Source of the DNA: Herbidospora mongoliensis
Lineage (GTDB): Bacteria; Actinomycetota; Actinomycetes; Streptosporangiales; Streptosporangiaceae
NCBI RefSeq assembly: GCF_001570545.1
Contig: NZ_BBXD01000024.1
Location: forward strand, 116,288-180,287
DNA: 64,000 nt
Direction of reading: 5' to 3'
The position numbers were made by a program, and so were the translations under genes. Below, piece by piece: positions 26,112 through 34,990 of the stretch; position 1 is the stretch's first letter, and every line of letters begins with the position of its first letter. The notes beneath the pieces are model-generated. The model did no database searches. It worked only from the letters and a program-made list of their open reading frames with translations, and was not told the DNA's origin.

Positions 26112-26181
26112 TGGGGGCTCCAATCTCGGGCTCGAAGCCCTTCACGAACATGGACTGCAGAATTCCGGCCCGGCCCGTCAT
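26089..26181 (-). other. 30-codon frame duplicating the C-terminal tail of the upstream PAP2 protein
   Basis: The ATG at 26181 overlaps the stop of the upstream PAP2 gene (ATGA), and the frame ends inside the next PAP2 gene. Its second half, GFEPEIGAPNGDDESR, mirrors the C-terminus of the upstream PAP2 protein, GIEPEIVAPNGKGEPR. It is either a translated micropeptide or the leftover tail of a deleted third PAP2 copy. Translation is unproven. Confidence 0.4.
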
Positions 26182-26936
26182 CGGGGTTCCCCCTTGCCGT
26201 TCGGGGCGACGATCTCCGGCTCGATCCCCTCCAAGTGGGGTTCGATCGGCCGGCGGCCCATCCGGCGGCGCCAGGCCTCGAACCCGGCGGCCGTGGCGGC
26301 CACGACGACCAGCGCGAGGATCATCCCGGCGACCACGTCGCTCACCCAGTGCACCCCGAGGGCCACCCGGGTGAACGCGACCGTCACCGACACCAGCCCG
26401 GCCAGCACCCAGGCGACCACGCGCCAGACGCCGTGCAGCACCGGCAGCAGGACCAGCACCAGGGTGACCGCCCCCAGCGCCGCGTTGAGGGCGTGCCCCG
26501 AGGGGAAGGACCAGCCCGGCGCCCACGAGACCGGGTCGGGCAGCATCGGCCGGGCCCGCTCGACGGCGACCTTCACGGCCAGCCCGATCACGCCGCCCAC
26601 GATCACGGTCGTGACCGCCCAGATGGCCAGCCGGGGCGCCCCGCGCAGCACCATGTAGACGGCCGCGCCGCCGACCAGCACCCGCCAGGTCTCCGGCGCC
26701 AGCGCGTCGGTGATGAACCGCATGACGTCGGCGAAGGCGGGATGCTGCAGGGCGAAACCATGCAGATCGGCGGCCACGCCCTGGTCGAGCCGGTAGAGCG
26801 GGGTGAAGGTGTTCTTCACCAGGACAAGAAGCAACATGAACGGGACCAGCAGAATCGCGGCCGCCAGGGCCGCCACTGTCAGCCTGGCGCCCAAGGCGCC
26901 GTCGGGTCCCAGCAACCATCGGCGCATCTCCGTCAT
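26178..26936 (-). CDS. PAP2 family phosphatase, second copy
   Basis: A 252-residue membrane protein with six hydrophobic helices and the PAP2 motifs KVAVERARPM (motif 1), WSFPSGHALNA (motif 2) and TRVALGVHWVSDVVAG (motif 3). The C-terminal 35 residues are polar and end in GIEPEIVAPNGKGEPR, a tail echoed just downstream. It starts at the ATG at 26936 and is probably transcribed with the following PAP2 gene. The lipid substrate is not predictable. Confidence 0.9.
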   Translation of the reverse strand: MTEMRRWLLGPDGALGARLTVAALAAAILLVPFMLLLVLVKNTFTPLYRLDQGVAADLHGFALQHPAFADVMRFITDALAPETWRVLVGGAAVYMVLRGAPRLAIWAVTTVIVGGVIGLAVKVAVERARPMLPDPVSWAPGWSFPSGHALNAALGAVTLVLVLLPVLHGVWRVVAWVLAGLVSVTVAFTRVALGVHWVSDVVAGMILALVVVAATAAGFEAWRRRMGRRPIEPHLEGIEPEIVAPNGKGEPR

Positions 26937-27017
26937 GGACGCCCGTGCTACCCCGGCGAGGCCCCGACGAACATCAACACCCGGCGCGCGACCGGCCGGG
27001 CCGGGCCGGGCGGACCG

Positions 27018-27617
27018 TCAACAGCCGACGCGCAGCGGCACCTTCATCGACCAGCGGCCGGAGGTGGCGTCCTGGGCGCGGGCGTAGGCGTTGGGAGCGC
27101 CGTGGCAGTGGGGCAGGCCGGTCTTCTTGCCCCAGCTCCCGCCGGGGTAGCCGGCGAACTCGGCGGCGGCGATCACGCCGCTCCAGACGAGGTCGCCGGC
27201 GGTGCGGCGGACGTACAGCTTGACCTGGCCCACGTTGTAGTGGCTGCCGTTGAGCTTCACGACGTGCTCTTGGGTGGTGATCCACAGTCTCGCCCGGACC
27301 TGGCGCGACTCGTTGGCCGCGTTGTCGGCCCGCGCCTGGTCGCGGACCGAGGGGAGCACGCAGACGTCGTCCTCGTGGAAGGCCTCGCGCCAGACGTAGC
27401 CGTCTTCGCAGATGTGGGTGTCGTCCACCCAGCGGGTGACCTTGAGGGCGTTGTCGGCCAGGGTTCGGGCCCGCGTCGCCGGGGTCACGCAGACCTTGTC
27501 GGCGGGGCGGGCGGTGCGCCAGACGTACCCCTCACGGCAGGTCTGCGGCGCCGCGTGGGCGGGGGCGGCCAGGGTGCCGAGCAGGAGGGCGGCGGCCGTG
27601 AGGGTACGCAGAATCAT
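27018..27617 (-). CDS. Secreted protein with two Cys-containing GYVWR repeats
   Basis: A 199-residue protein from the ATG at 27617, with a signal peptide ending APAHA. Two tandem repeats of about 37 residues follow: CREGYVWRTARPADKVCVTP and CEDGYVWREAFHEDDVCVLP, each with two cysteines and followed by RxxARxDNA. The C-terminal domain (about 100-199) is beta-rich, with WITTQEHVVKLNGSHYNVG and a His/Cys pair (LPHCHG). The repeat type occurs in other secreted actinobacterial proteins, but its function is unknown. Confidence 0.75.
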   Translation of the reverse strand: MILRTLTAAALLLGTLAAPAHAAPQTCREGYVWRTARPADKVCVTPATRARTLADNALKVTRWVDDTHICEDGYVWREAFHEDDVCVLPSVRDQARADNAANESRQVRARLWITTQEHVVKLNGSHYNVGQVKLYVRRTAGDLVWSGVIAAAEFAGYPGGSWGKKTGLPHCHGAPNAYARAQDATSGRWSMKVPLRVGC

Positions 27618-27694
27618 CGGTGGTACTCCAGGAGGGCGCGGGTGTTGCCCTCCCTTATGCACCCGGGCGCCTGCAGACTCCTTGCAAACGCGTG

Positions 27695-29422
27695 TCAGGC
27701 CGACTGGAGCAGGGCGTAGGCGCCGCCCGCGCGGACCAGGTCGTCGTGGGAACCGGTCTCGGTGACGCGGCCGTGCTCCATGACCACGATGCGGTCGGCG
27801 TTCCGTATCGTGGACAGCCGATGGGCCACCACGAGCACGGTGCGGCCGGCCACCAGGCGGGCCATGGCCTCCTGGATCAGCTTCTCCGAGCGGGTGTCGA
27901 GGGCGCTCGTGGCCTCGTCCAGGATGAGGATCCTCGGGTCTCTGATCAGGGCGCGGGCGATGGCCAGGCGCTGTTTCTGGCCGCCCGACAGGCGGGCGCC
28001 GCGCTCGCCGACCACGGTGTCCCAGCCGTCGGGGAGGCGGTCGACGAACTCGGCGGCGTTGGCGTCCTCCAGCGCCCGGCGGATCACTTCGGCGGGGACG
28101 TCGGGCAGGCCGTAGGTGACGTTCTCGTGCACGCTGCCCTCGAAGAGGATCGACTCCTGCGGCACGACCGACACGAACCGGCGGTAAGTGCGCAGGTCGA
28201 GGGTCTCCATGTCGACGCCGTCGAGCAGGATGCGGCCCTCGGTCGGGCGGAGGAAGCCGATGACGAGGTTGAGGACGGTGGACTTGCCCGCGCCGGAGGC
28301 ACCGACCAGCGCCACGGCCTCCCCGGGGCGTACAGAAAGAGAAAGTTCTTGGACGCCGTAGGTGAAGGCGACGTCCTGGAAGTCGAGGCGGCCCGTCACC
28401 TCGGCGACCTCGGCCTTGCCGTCGTTGTGCTCCAGGTCGGGGGCCTGCAGGACCTCGCCGATCGACCGCACCGACTCCAGGCCCCTGCTGATGATCGGGG
28501 TCAGGCTCATCAGCGACGTGATCGCGGCGGTCAGCGTGGTGAAGAAGGTGCTGAGCATGACGACGTCGCCGGGGGTCAGCGCGAACACCCGGTAGTACGA
28601 CACCAGCGCCGCCCCGGCCAGGCACACGACGCCGAGCGTGTTCAGCAGGATCCAGGCGAGCGAGCCGAACCGCCCGTTGACGAGGTCGAGCCGCAGCCCG
28701 CTGCGCAGCACGTTGCGCAGGGTGCCGTCGACCCGGTGCAGGGCGTCCTTCTCCAGGCCGTGCGCGCGGGTGATCGGGATCAGGTGCGTCATCTCGGTCA
28801 CCCGGGACGACAGCCGCTCGACCTCCAGGCGGAAGCTCTCGTTGTCGGTGCGCATGCGGTCGCGCATCTTCATCACCAGGATCGCGGCGGCCGGGACGAC
28901 GACCAGGAAGACCGGCAGCGCCTGCGGCACCTTGATCGCGATCACCGTCACCCCGCCGGCCAGCATCACGATGGCCGACAGCCCGATGTCGCCGGCCTGC
29001 TGCGACATCGTCTCGACGCTCTCCACATCGCGGATGACCTTGGTCTGCAGCACTCCGGCGCTGACCCGGGCGTGGTAGCCGATGGAGAGCTGCTGCATCC
29101 TGGCGCACAGCGAGGAGCGCAGCCCGGTGCTCACCTTGCGGATGGTGCCGCTGAGGCGGCGTACGTAGAGCAGATGGAAGGGGTAGTTCAGGGTCAGCAG
29201 CAGGCAGAGCACCCCGGCGTTGAGCCAGATACCGCTGACCGGTCCCCCGTCGACCAGCACGTCGATGATGTTGGCGGTCACCAGCGGCAGCATCCACGTG
29301 GGGCTGTGCTTGAACACGAAGGCGACCACCGCGATCAGAAGTGATCTGCGGTGGTCGCGGTAGAGGTAGGCGAGCGTCCGGATCGGATGCTCGCCCCGAT
29401 AACGGTGGTCCAGTTCACCCAT
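27695..29422 (-). CDS. ABC exporter, fused permease and ATPase
   Basis: A 575-residue half-transporter. The N-terminal ABC transmembrane domain (about 20-310, six helices) is followed by an ATPase domain with Walker A VGASGAGKST (about 378-387), the Q-loop in VVPQES, signature LSGGQKQRLA, Walker B ILILDEATSALD and the switch His in VVAHRLS. This is the lipid/drug/peptide exporter architecture; it probably works as a homodimer because no partner is adjacent. The substrate is unknown. Confidence 0.92.
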   Translation of the reverse strand: MGELDHRYRGEHPIRTLAYLYRDHRRSLLIAVVAFVFKHSPTWMLPLVTANIIDVLVDGGPVSGIWLNAGVLCLLLTLNYPFHLLYVRRLSGTIRKVSTGLRSSLCARMQQLSIGYHARVSAGVLQTKVIRDVESVETMSQQAGDIGLSAIVMLAGGVTVIAIKVPQALPVFLVVVPAAAILVMKMRDRMRTDNESFRLEVERLSSRVTEMTHLIPITRAHGLEKDALHRVDGTLRNVLRSGLRLDLVNGRFGSLAWILLNTLGVVCLAGAALVSYYRVFALTPGDVVMLSTFFTTLTAAITSLMSLTPIISRGLESVRSIGEVLQAPDLEHNDGKAEVAEVTGRLDFQDVAFTYGVQELSLSVRPGEAVALVGASGAGKSTVLNLVIGFLRPTEGRILLDGVDMETLDLRTYRRFVSVVPQESILFEGSVHENVTYGLPDVPAEVIRRALEDANAAEFVDRLPDGWDTVVGERGARLSGGQKQRLAIARALIRDPRILILDEATSALDTRSEKLIQEAMARLVAGRTVLVVAHRLSTIRNADRIVVMEHGRVTETGSHDDLVRAGGAYALLQSA

Positions 29423-29486
29423 CGAACTTCCTAGCGCAAGAAATCTACAGATTCAGGGTAGATCTTCGCGCATTAGGATTAACGGG

Positions 29487-29975
29487 TCATATCGTGGCGT
29501 AAACGACTTTCCACGCGCCGCCGTAGAGGCACTGGACGGAGACCTTCGCGTGCTTGGCCTCGGAGCAGACCTTCAGCTCGACGAGGGTCGCGTGCTTGTA
29601 CGTGAAGCTGTAGGACGCCGGCGTCTTGTACGTGCAGTCACGGTAGGTCTTGTGGGTGAAGGGCTGCTGGCCGCCCTTCTGGTAGGTGATGCGGAAGACC
29701 GCGTAGCCGCAGGCGGAGCCCTTGGTCAGGTCGCTGATCTTGCCGCTGACCTGGATGTTGGCATCCTCGATGACGGCGCCGGGGTTGGTGATCACACCGG
29801 AGACGGAACCGGAGGTGTAGGCCTTCTTGGCGGGGCTGTAGCGGGTGAACTTCTTGGCCGGGGCCTGGTGGGTGAGTTCGGTCTTCGAGGCCACCGAGGG
29901 GTCGTCGGCGAACGCGGGGGCGGAAGGGATGAGGACGAGGGCAAGAGCTGCGACGAGGCCACCAAGGAGGCGCAC
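29487..29975 (-). CDS. Small secreted protein of unknown function
   Basis: A 162-residue protein starting at GTG 29975. A signal peptide is cleaved near APAFA-DD. The mature protein is Lys/Thr/Ser-rich with beta-strand character, and carries cysteines in GSACGYAVF, YRDCTYK, KVCSEAK and VQCLYGG, enough for two disulfides. No family recognised. It stands alone, 64 bases upstream of the ABC exporter gene in the same direction. Confidence 0.65.
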   Translation of the reverse strand: MRLLGGLVAALALVLIPSAPAFADDPSVASKTELTHQAPAKKFTRYSPAKKAYTSGSVSGVITNPGAVIEDANIQVSGKISDLTKGSACGYAVFRITYQKGGQQPFTHKTYRDCTYKTPASYSFTYKHATLVELKVCSEAKHAKVSVQCLYGGAWKVVYATI

Positions 29976-30057
29976 GGCTGGTTCCCTTCAGGGGGTTTTT
30001 CTCTGTTGTGTCCCTACCATCTCGGATTCTCCTTGCACGACACTTACGATCCGGTTT

Positions 30058-30351
30058 ATGGCAGGAGTCCTGAACACGCGGCGAGTCGCCTGGGAGGCCG
30101 CGCGGGTCTTCGTCGAGGCCTCGACGGCCGACGCCTACTGGTGGCTGGGCGACATGATCACCCGTCACCTGGGCGTCGTCTACCAGCTCAAACTGACCGA
30201 GACCCGGATGCACATCCTGGAGAACGACGCGGCCACGGTCGCGGAGACCGGGATGTGGCGGGCCAGGTTCGACGAACTGCTGAGCGAGCGGCCGGACATG
30301 ACGCCGCTCATCGCGGACCTCACGAAGAAGACGGTCGCCCGCCTTCCCTAG
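30058..30351 (+). CDS. Small protein of unknown function, probably leaderless
   Basis: A 97-residue, mostly helical protein (AWEAARVFVEASTADAYWWLG; TRMHILENDAATVAETG). It has no ribosome site; instead the -10-like hexamer TACGAT ends 7 bases before the ATG, the spacing typical of leaderless actinobacterial mRNAs. No family recognised. The alcohol dehydrogenase gene follows 33 bases downstream. Confidence 0.6.
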   Translation: MAGVLNTRRVAWEAARVFVEASTADAYWWLGDMITRHLGVVYQLKLTETRMHILENDAATVAETGMWRARFDELLSERPDMTPLIADLTKKTVARLP

Positions 30352-30384
30352 GCTGGCTTTCATGACTTTTGAGATGGTTCGCTG

Positions 30385-31392
30385 ATGCGCGCCGTGGTTT
30401 ACGACGCCTTCAAAGAACAGCCGTCGGTGCGGGAGGTGCCCGATCCGGTCGCGGGGCCGGGCGAGGTGGTGGTGAAGGTCGCGGCCACGGGGCTGTGCCG
30501 GAGCGACTGGCACGGGTGGCAGGGGCACGACGCCGACATCCAGACTTTTCCCCATGTTCCCGGGCACGAGTTCGCGGGTGTGATCAGCGACATCGGGCCG
30601 GGGGTGACCGGCTGGGCCCTCGGCGATAGGGTCACCGCCCCGTTCATCATGTCCTGCGGCCACTGCGGCGAGTGCCGGAGCGGGAACCACCAGGTGTGCC
30701 CGGCGCAGACCCAGCCGGGGTTCTCCCACTGGGGGTCCTACGCCGAATACGTGGTGGTGCGCAACGCCGCCGTGAACCTGATCGCGCTGCCCGCCGATCT
30801 GTCGTTCGGCGCCGCCGCCGCGCTGGGCTGCCGGTTCGCGACCGCGTTCCGCGCCGTCGTCCACCAGGGCCGGGTGCGGCCCGGCGAATGGGTGGCCGTG
30901 CACGGTTGCGGCGGGGTCGGCCTGTCCGCGGTGATGATCGCGGCGGCGGCCGGTGCCCGGGTGGTCGCGGTCGACGTCCACCCCGACGCCCTCGCCCTGG
31001 CCGCCGCGTGCGGCGCCACCGAGACGCTTCCCCCTGGCCGGATCGACCGGCTGGTCGACGTCACCGGCGGAGCTCATCTGTCGATGGACGCCTTCGGCAG
31101 CCCGGAAACCTGCGCCAACTCGATCAGGAGCCTGCGCAGGCGCGGGCGGCACGTGCAGATCGGGCTGCTGCCCAGTGGCGCGGAGCTGCCGATGGGCCGG
31201 GTGATCGCGTGGGAGCTGGAGATCCTCGGCAGCCACGGCATGCCCGCCCACGCCTATCCCGAGATGCTCGCGCTGATCGAGAGCGGCTCGCTGGTGCCGG
31301 AGCTGCTGATCACCCGGACCATCTCCCTGGACGAGGCGGCCGACGCGCTCGTCCAGGGCGGCAAGCCCGGTGTGACGCTGATCAGCCCTTGA
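30385..31392 (+). CDS. Zinc-dependent alcohol dehydrogenase family protein
   Basis: A 335-residue medium-chain dehydrogenase. The catalytic zinc ligands are Cys38 in GLCRSDWHG and the His/Glu of PGHEFAG. The structural zinc motif is [15 protein letters not shown], and NAD binding is by [18 protein letters not shown] followed by VAVD. All expected Cys residues are present. It oxidises an alcohol or reduces an aldehyde; the substrate is not known. The last 11 bases overlap the convergent copper ATPase gene. Confidence 0.92.
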   Translation: MRAVVYDAFKEQPSVREVPDPVAGPGEVVVKVAATGLCRSDWHGWQGHDADIQTFPHVPGHEFAGVISDIGPGVTGWALGDRVTAPFIMSCGHCGECRSGNHQVCPAQTQPGFSHWGSYAEYVVVRNAAVNLIALPADLSFGAAAALGCRFATAFRAVVHQGRVRPGEWVAVHGCGGVGLSAVMIAAAAGARVVAVDVHPDALALAAACGATETLPPGRIDRLVDVTGGAHLSMDAFGSPETCANSIRSLRRRGRHVQIGLLPSGAELPMGRVIAWELEILGSHGMPAHAYPEMLALIESGSLVPELLITRTISLDEAADALVQGGKPGVTLISP

Positions 31393-33499
31393 AGCCGCGC
31401 AGCCGGAGGCTGTTGCCGACCACGAAAGCCGACGACAGGGCCATCGCGGCACCGGCGATCATCGGGCTGAGCAGGCCGAGCGCGGCCAGCGGCAGGGCGG
31501 CGACGTTGTAGGCGAACGCCCAGAACAGGTTGCCCTTGATGATCCGCAGCGTCCGCCGGGACAGCCGGATCGCCGACGCGGCCACCCGCAGGTCGCCCCG
31601 GACCAGCGTCAGGTCGGCGGCCTGGATCGCGGCGTCCGCGCCGGTGCCCATGGCCAGGCCGAGATCGGCCTGCGCGAGCGCGGCGGCGTCGTTGACGCCG
31701 TCACCGACCATGGCGACGACGCGGCCCTCGCCCTGGAGGCGTTTGACGGCGTCGACCTTGCCGGCCGGGAGGACCCCGGCGATGACCTCGTCGATGCCGA
31801 CCTGATCGGCGACCCGGCGGGCCACGGCCTCGTTGTCACCGGTCAGCAGGACCGGCTTCAGTCCGAGGGCTTTCAGCTCGGCGACGGCCTTGACCGACGA
31901 GGGCTTCAGGACGTCGGCGACGACCATGACGGCGGCGGGTGCGCCGTCGATGGTGATCCGCACACCCGTGCCCTCACTGGAGTCGGCGCGGCCGATGACG
32001 ATCTCGTGGCCCTCGACCACGCCGCTGACCCCCTCCCCGGGGATCGCCGTGAAGTCGGTGACCGGCGGGAGGTTCGCGTGGCCGCGGGTCAGGGCGCCCG
32101 CGATGGGATGTTCGGAGGCATGCTCGACGGCGGCGGCGAGGCGGCGGACGGCTTCCTCCTCGAAGCCCGCTGCCACGGTCACGTCGGTGAGGGTCATCCG
32201 GCCCTGCGTGATGGTGCCGGTCTTGTCCAGGAGCACCGTGTCGACGCCTCGCGTCGATTCGAGCGCCTCCGGCCCCTTGATCAGGATGCCGAGCTGGGCC
32301 CCCCGGCCGGTGCCGACGAGGAGAGCGGTCGGGGTGGCCAGGCCCAGGGCGCACGGGCAGGCGATGATCAGCACGGCCACGGCGGCGGTGAAGGCGGCCG
32401 TGGGACCGTCGACCGCGAGCCAGAAGCCGAGGGTGCCCACCGCGAGGGCGATCACGACCGGCACGAAGACGCCGGAGATCCGGTCGGCGAGCCGCTGCAC
32501 GCGGGCCTTGCCGGTCTGGGCCTCCTCGACCATGCGGGCCATCTGGGCCAGCGTGGTGTCGGCGCCGACGCGGGTGGCCTTCACGACCAGGCGGCCACCG
32601 GCGTTGACCGTCGCGCCGGTCACGGCGTCGCCCGCGCTGACCTCCACCGGCATCGACTCGCCGGTCAGCATCGAGGCGTCGACCGCCGACGCGCCCTCGT
32701 GGACGACGCCGTCAGTGGCGATCTTCTCGCCGGGACGGACCACGAACAGGTCGCCGGCCTTCAGCAGCTCGGCCGGGAGACGGGTCTCCTTGCCGTCGCG
32801 CAACACCGCGACGTCTTTGGCGCCGAGTTCCATCAGGCCGCGCAGGGCGTCTCCGGCGCGGCGTTTGGCGCGGGCCTCGAAGTAGCGCCCGGCCAGCAGG
32901 AACGCGGTCACACCCGCGGCGGTCTCCAGGTAGATGTTGCCGGAGCCGTCGCTGCGCTCGATCGCGAACGAGAACGGGTGGATCATGCCGGGCGTTCCGG
33001 CGGTGCCCAGGAACAGCGCCCACAGCGACCAGCCGAACGCGGCCAGCGTGCCGAGCGACACGAGGGTGTCCATGGTGGCGGCGCCGTGGCGCAGGTTGGT
33101 CCAGGCGGCCTTGTGGAACGGCCAGCCGGCGTAAGTGACGACGGGGGCGGCCAGGGTGAGCGAGAGCCACTGCCAGTAGGTGAACTGGAGTGCCGGGATC
33201 ATGGCCATCGCGATCACCGGGACCGCGAGGACCACGGCGGTGATCAGCCGGTCTCGCAGCGGGTCTCGGCCTTCTGCCTGTTTGGTCTCTTCAGGCAATG
33301 TCGCGCTGTATCCAGCTTTCTTGACCTCCTCGACCAGCGCCTTCACGGACACACCTGGCGCGAAGACGACGTTGGCCTTCTCGGTGGCGTAGTTGACCGT
33401 GGCGGTCACGCCGTCGAGTCTGTTGAGCTTGCGCTCGATCCGGTTGGCGCACGACGCGCAGGTCATCCCGCCGATCGAGAGCTGGATCAGGTTCGGCAT
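31382..33499 (-). CDS. copA: Copper-exporting P1B-type ATPase (CPC type)
   Basis: A 705-residue ATPase. One N-terminal heavy-metal domain carries GMTCASC (11-17). Membrane helices follow, with the transport motif [12 protein letters not shown] (Cys381-Pro-Cys383), phosphorylation site DKTGT (425-429), TGES in the actuator domain and [14 protein letters not shown] in the hinge. The CPC motif indicates Cu(I) export from the cytoplasm. It is the last gene of a csoR - copZ-like - secreted copper protein - copA operon, one base after the preceding gene. CsoR-like sites lie upstream of the operon. Confidence 0.93.
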   Translation of the reverse strand: MPNLIQLSIGGMTCASCANRIERKLNRLDGVTATVNYATEKANVVFAPGVSVKALVEEVKKAGYSATLPEETKQAEGRDPLRDRLITAVVLAVPVIAMAMIPALQFTYWQWLSLTLAAPVVTYAGWPFHKAAWTNLRHGAATMDTLVSLGTLAAFGWSLWALFLGTAGTPGMIHPFSFAIERSDGSGNIYLETAAGVTAFLLAGRYFEARAKRRAGDALRGLMELGAKDVAVLRDGKETRLPAELLKAGDLFVVRPGEKIATDGVVHEGASAVDASMLTGESMPVEVSAGDAVTGATVNAGGRLVVKATRVGADTTLAQMARMVEEAQTGKARVQRLADRISGVFVPVVIALAVGTLGFWLAVDGPTAAFTAAVAVLIIACPCALGLATPTALLVGTGRGAQLGILIKGPEALESTRGVDTVLLDKTGTITQGRMTLTDVTVAAGFEEEAVRRLAAAVEHASEHPIAGALTRGHANLPPVTDFTAIPGEGVSGVVEGHEIVIGRADSSEGTGVRITIDGAPAAVMVVADVLKPSSVKAVAELKALGLKPVLLTGDNEAVARRVADQVGIDEVIAGVLPAGKVDAVKRLQGEGRVVAMVGDGVNDAAALAQADLGLAMGTGADAAIQAADLTLVRGDLRVAASAIRLSRRTLRIIKGNLFWAFAYNVAALPLAALGLLSPMIAGAAMALSSAFVVGNSLRLRGFKG

Positions 33500-33500
33500 G

Positions 33501-34370
33501 TCATCCCTCCAGCGTGAACGACGCGGTGCGGACGGTGCCGCCGTGCTTGAAGTCGAAGAACAGCCGGTAGGAGCCGCCTTCGCGGGGCGCCTGGGCCATG
33601 AAGATCAGCCCGGACATCGGGTGGACGTGCAGGTAGGCCAGGTCGCCCGCCCGCAGCGCCACCAGGTGGCCTTGAGCGCCCAGGTAGGGCTCCAGCTCCT
33701 TGATCGGCTGGCCATCTTTACTGACCGTGAAGGAGAGCGGCGAGGGCTGGCCCGGGTTCATCGCGCCCTGGAGGGTGACGGTGTAGCCGTCGACCGTCGA
33801 CGTTCGGCTCGTGGCCGGGAACGGGTCGGGGCGGAAGTCGCCCGGGGCGGTCAGGTCGGCGCCGAGGGTCATGGCCGGGCCGCCTTCGGGGGCGAAGTCG
33901 GCGTACATGCGGTAAGTGCCGGGTTCCGGGAGGGTGAGCGGGATGGTCCAGGTGCCGTCGGAGGCCAGCTCGGGGTGCAGGTGCTGGAAACCACCCAGGT
34001 CGCGGGGGGCCACGATCAGGTGCAGCTTCTTCTCGTGGGCGAGCTGGAAGGCGGTGACCGGCTTCCCGTCCGGGCCGAGCACGTGGAAGGCGAAATCGAG
34101 GCTCTTGCCCGGCTTCAGCGTGGTGGTCACCGGGCGCAGGCGGTAGCCGTCCTGGGAGATCCGCAGGCCGCCCGGTACGGGTGGGGCGGTCTCCCCGGTC
34201 TCCTCATGGGCGTGACCCCCATGGGCGGGCGCCTCCGGAGCGTCCGCGGGCGCGTAGTCGGCGTAGCGGCGCGGCATGGTGTCATTCTGGGTGGCGCCGA
34301 CCGCGTAGGCCCCGCCGAAGACGACGGCGAGGCCCGCGGCGAACACGCCCAGCTTGGTCACGGTGTTCAC
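33501..34370 (-). CDS. Exported, membrane-anchored copper-associated protein
   Basis: A 289-residue protein with one N-terminal hydrophobic segment ([21 protein letters not shown]), followed by a His-rich linker (HGGHAHEE, about 51-58). Two beta-rich domains then carry further metal-like residues: [15 protein letters not shown], and [13 protein letters not shown]. It starts at GTG overlapping the stop of the copZ-like gene (GTGA) and ends one base before copA. Proteins of this type are regular companions of actinobacterial copA. A role in binding exported copper outside the membrane is inferred from the His/Met clusters and operon position. Confidence 0.75.
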   Translation of the reverse strand: MNTVTKLGVFAAGLAVVFGGAYAVGATQNDTMPRRYADYAPADAPEAPAHGGHAHEETGETAPPVPGGLRISQDGYRLRPVTTTLKPGKSLDFAFHVLGPDGKPVTAFQLAHEKKLHLIVAPRDLGGFQHLHPELASDGTWTIPLTLPEPGTYRMYADFAPEGGPAMTLGADLTAPGDFRPDPFPATSRTSTVDGYTVTLQGAMNPGQPSPLSFTVSKDGQPIKELEPYLGAQGHLVALRAGDLAYLHVHPMSGLIFMAQAPREGGSYRLFFDFKHGGTVRTASFTLEG

Positions 34371-34579
34371 GCCGGGCCCACCAAGGTGTAGCCGGCCTCC
34401 TCGACGGCGGCCTTTACTGCGGCCTCGTCGATCGGGGTCTGGCTGGTCACGGTCACCTGGCCGGTCGGCACGTCGACCTTGACGTCGCTGACGCCCGCGA
34501 TGCCCCTGACCTCTTCCGAGACGGAACTCGCGCAGTGGCCGCAGGTCATGCCGGTGACGGAGTAGGCGGTGACGGTCAT
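34367..34579 (-). CDS. copZ: Copper chaperone, heavy-metal-associated domain (CopZ-like)
   Basis: A 70-residue single HMA domain. The metal-binding motif GMTCGHC is at residues 10-16, followed by the usual beta-alpha-beta-beta-alpha-beta pattern (VKVDVPTGQVTV, AAVEEAGY). It carries Cu(I) in the cytoplasm to the ATPase or to CsoR. The gene lies 27 bases after csoR with an AGAGGA ribosome site and overlaps the following gene by 4 bases. Confidence 0.92.
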   Translation of the reverse strand: MTVTAYSVTGMTCGHCASSVSEEVRGIAGVSDVKVDVPTGQVTVTSQTPIDEAAVKAAVEEAGYTLVGPA

Positions 34580-34606
34580 GACGGATCCTCTTTCACGTTC
34601 GGGAAG

Positions 34607-34888
34607 TTACGAGCGGACGAGCCGGGCGATGGCGTCGGAGGCCTCTTTGATCTTGGCGTCGGCCTCGGGGCCGCCCTTGGCGGTGGCCTCGGCGACGCAG
34701 TGGGCCAGGTGCTCTTCCAGCAGGGCCAGCGCGAACGACTGCAGCGCGCGGTTGGCGGCCGACACCTGGGTCAGCACGTCGATGCAGTACTTGTCTTCTT
34801 CGACCATCCGCTGTAGGCCTCTGACCTGGCCCTCGATCCGGCGGAGCCGCTTCAAGTGGTCCTGCTTGTTGTCGGTGTAACCGTGCAT
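34607..34888 (-). CDS. csoR: CsoR family copper-sensing repressor
   Basis: A 93-residue all-helical repressor. The start is the ATG at 34888, with GGGGAGG nearby. The Cu(I) ligands occur in the family's C-H-C arrangement: Cys in DKYCIDVL, then His and Cys in EEHLAHCV with the H-x3-C spacing. RLRRIEGQVRGLQRMVEEDKYC is the typical CsoR N-terminal helix. Copper binding releases DNA. Two GC-rich palindromes immediately upstream are its likely operators, controlling this operon and the divergent CPH-type ATPase. Confidence 0.93.
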   Translation of the reverse strand: MHGYTDNKQDHLKRLRRIEGQVRGLQRMVEEDKYCIDVLTQVSAANRALQSFALALLEEHLAHCVAEATAKGGPEADAKIKEASDAIARLVRS

Positions 34889-34923
34889 AGCGACCTCCCC
34901 GGGCCTTCGTCCTTGCTCAAGAG

Positions 34924-34938
34924 TACCCCTAGGGGGTA
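34924..34938. promoter_or_regulatory. CsoR-type operator 1
   Basis: TACCCC-TA-GGGGGTA matches the general CsoR operator pattern of TA-flanked C-run/G-run arms. It lies 36 bases upstream of csoR. Confidence 0.75.
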
Positions 34939-34956
34939 GTGGTATAGAATCTAGCA

Positions 34957-34971
34957 TACCCCCCGGGGGTT
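34957..34971. promoter_or_regulatory. CsoR-type operator 2
   Basis: TACCCCCC-GGGGGTT is a second C-run/G-run palindrome, 33 bases centre-to-centre from operator 1 and 20 bases before the CPH-type ATPase start codon. An AT-rich TATAGAAT element lies between the two sites. Confidence 0.75.
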
Positions 34972-34990
34972 TCTACGAGGAGGACCCGAA

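Noticed and set aside
27620..29344. 574-codon plus-strand frame
   Set aside because: Antisense to the ABC exporter, which has all catalytic motifs; the composition is Asp/His/Arg/Gln-rich, typical of GC-rich shadow frames.
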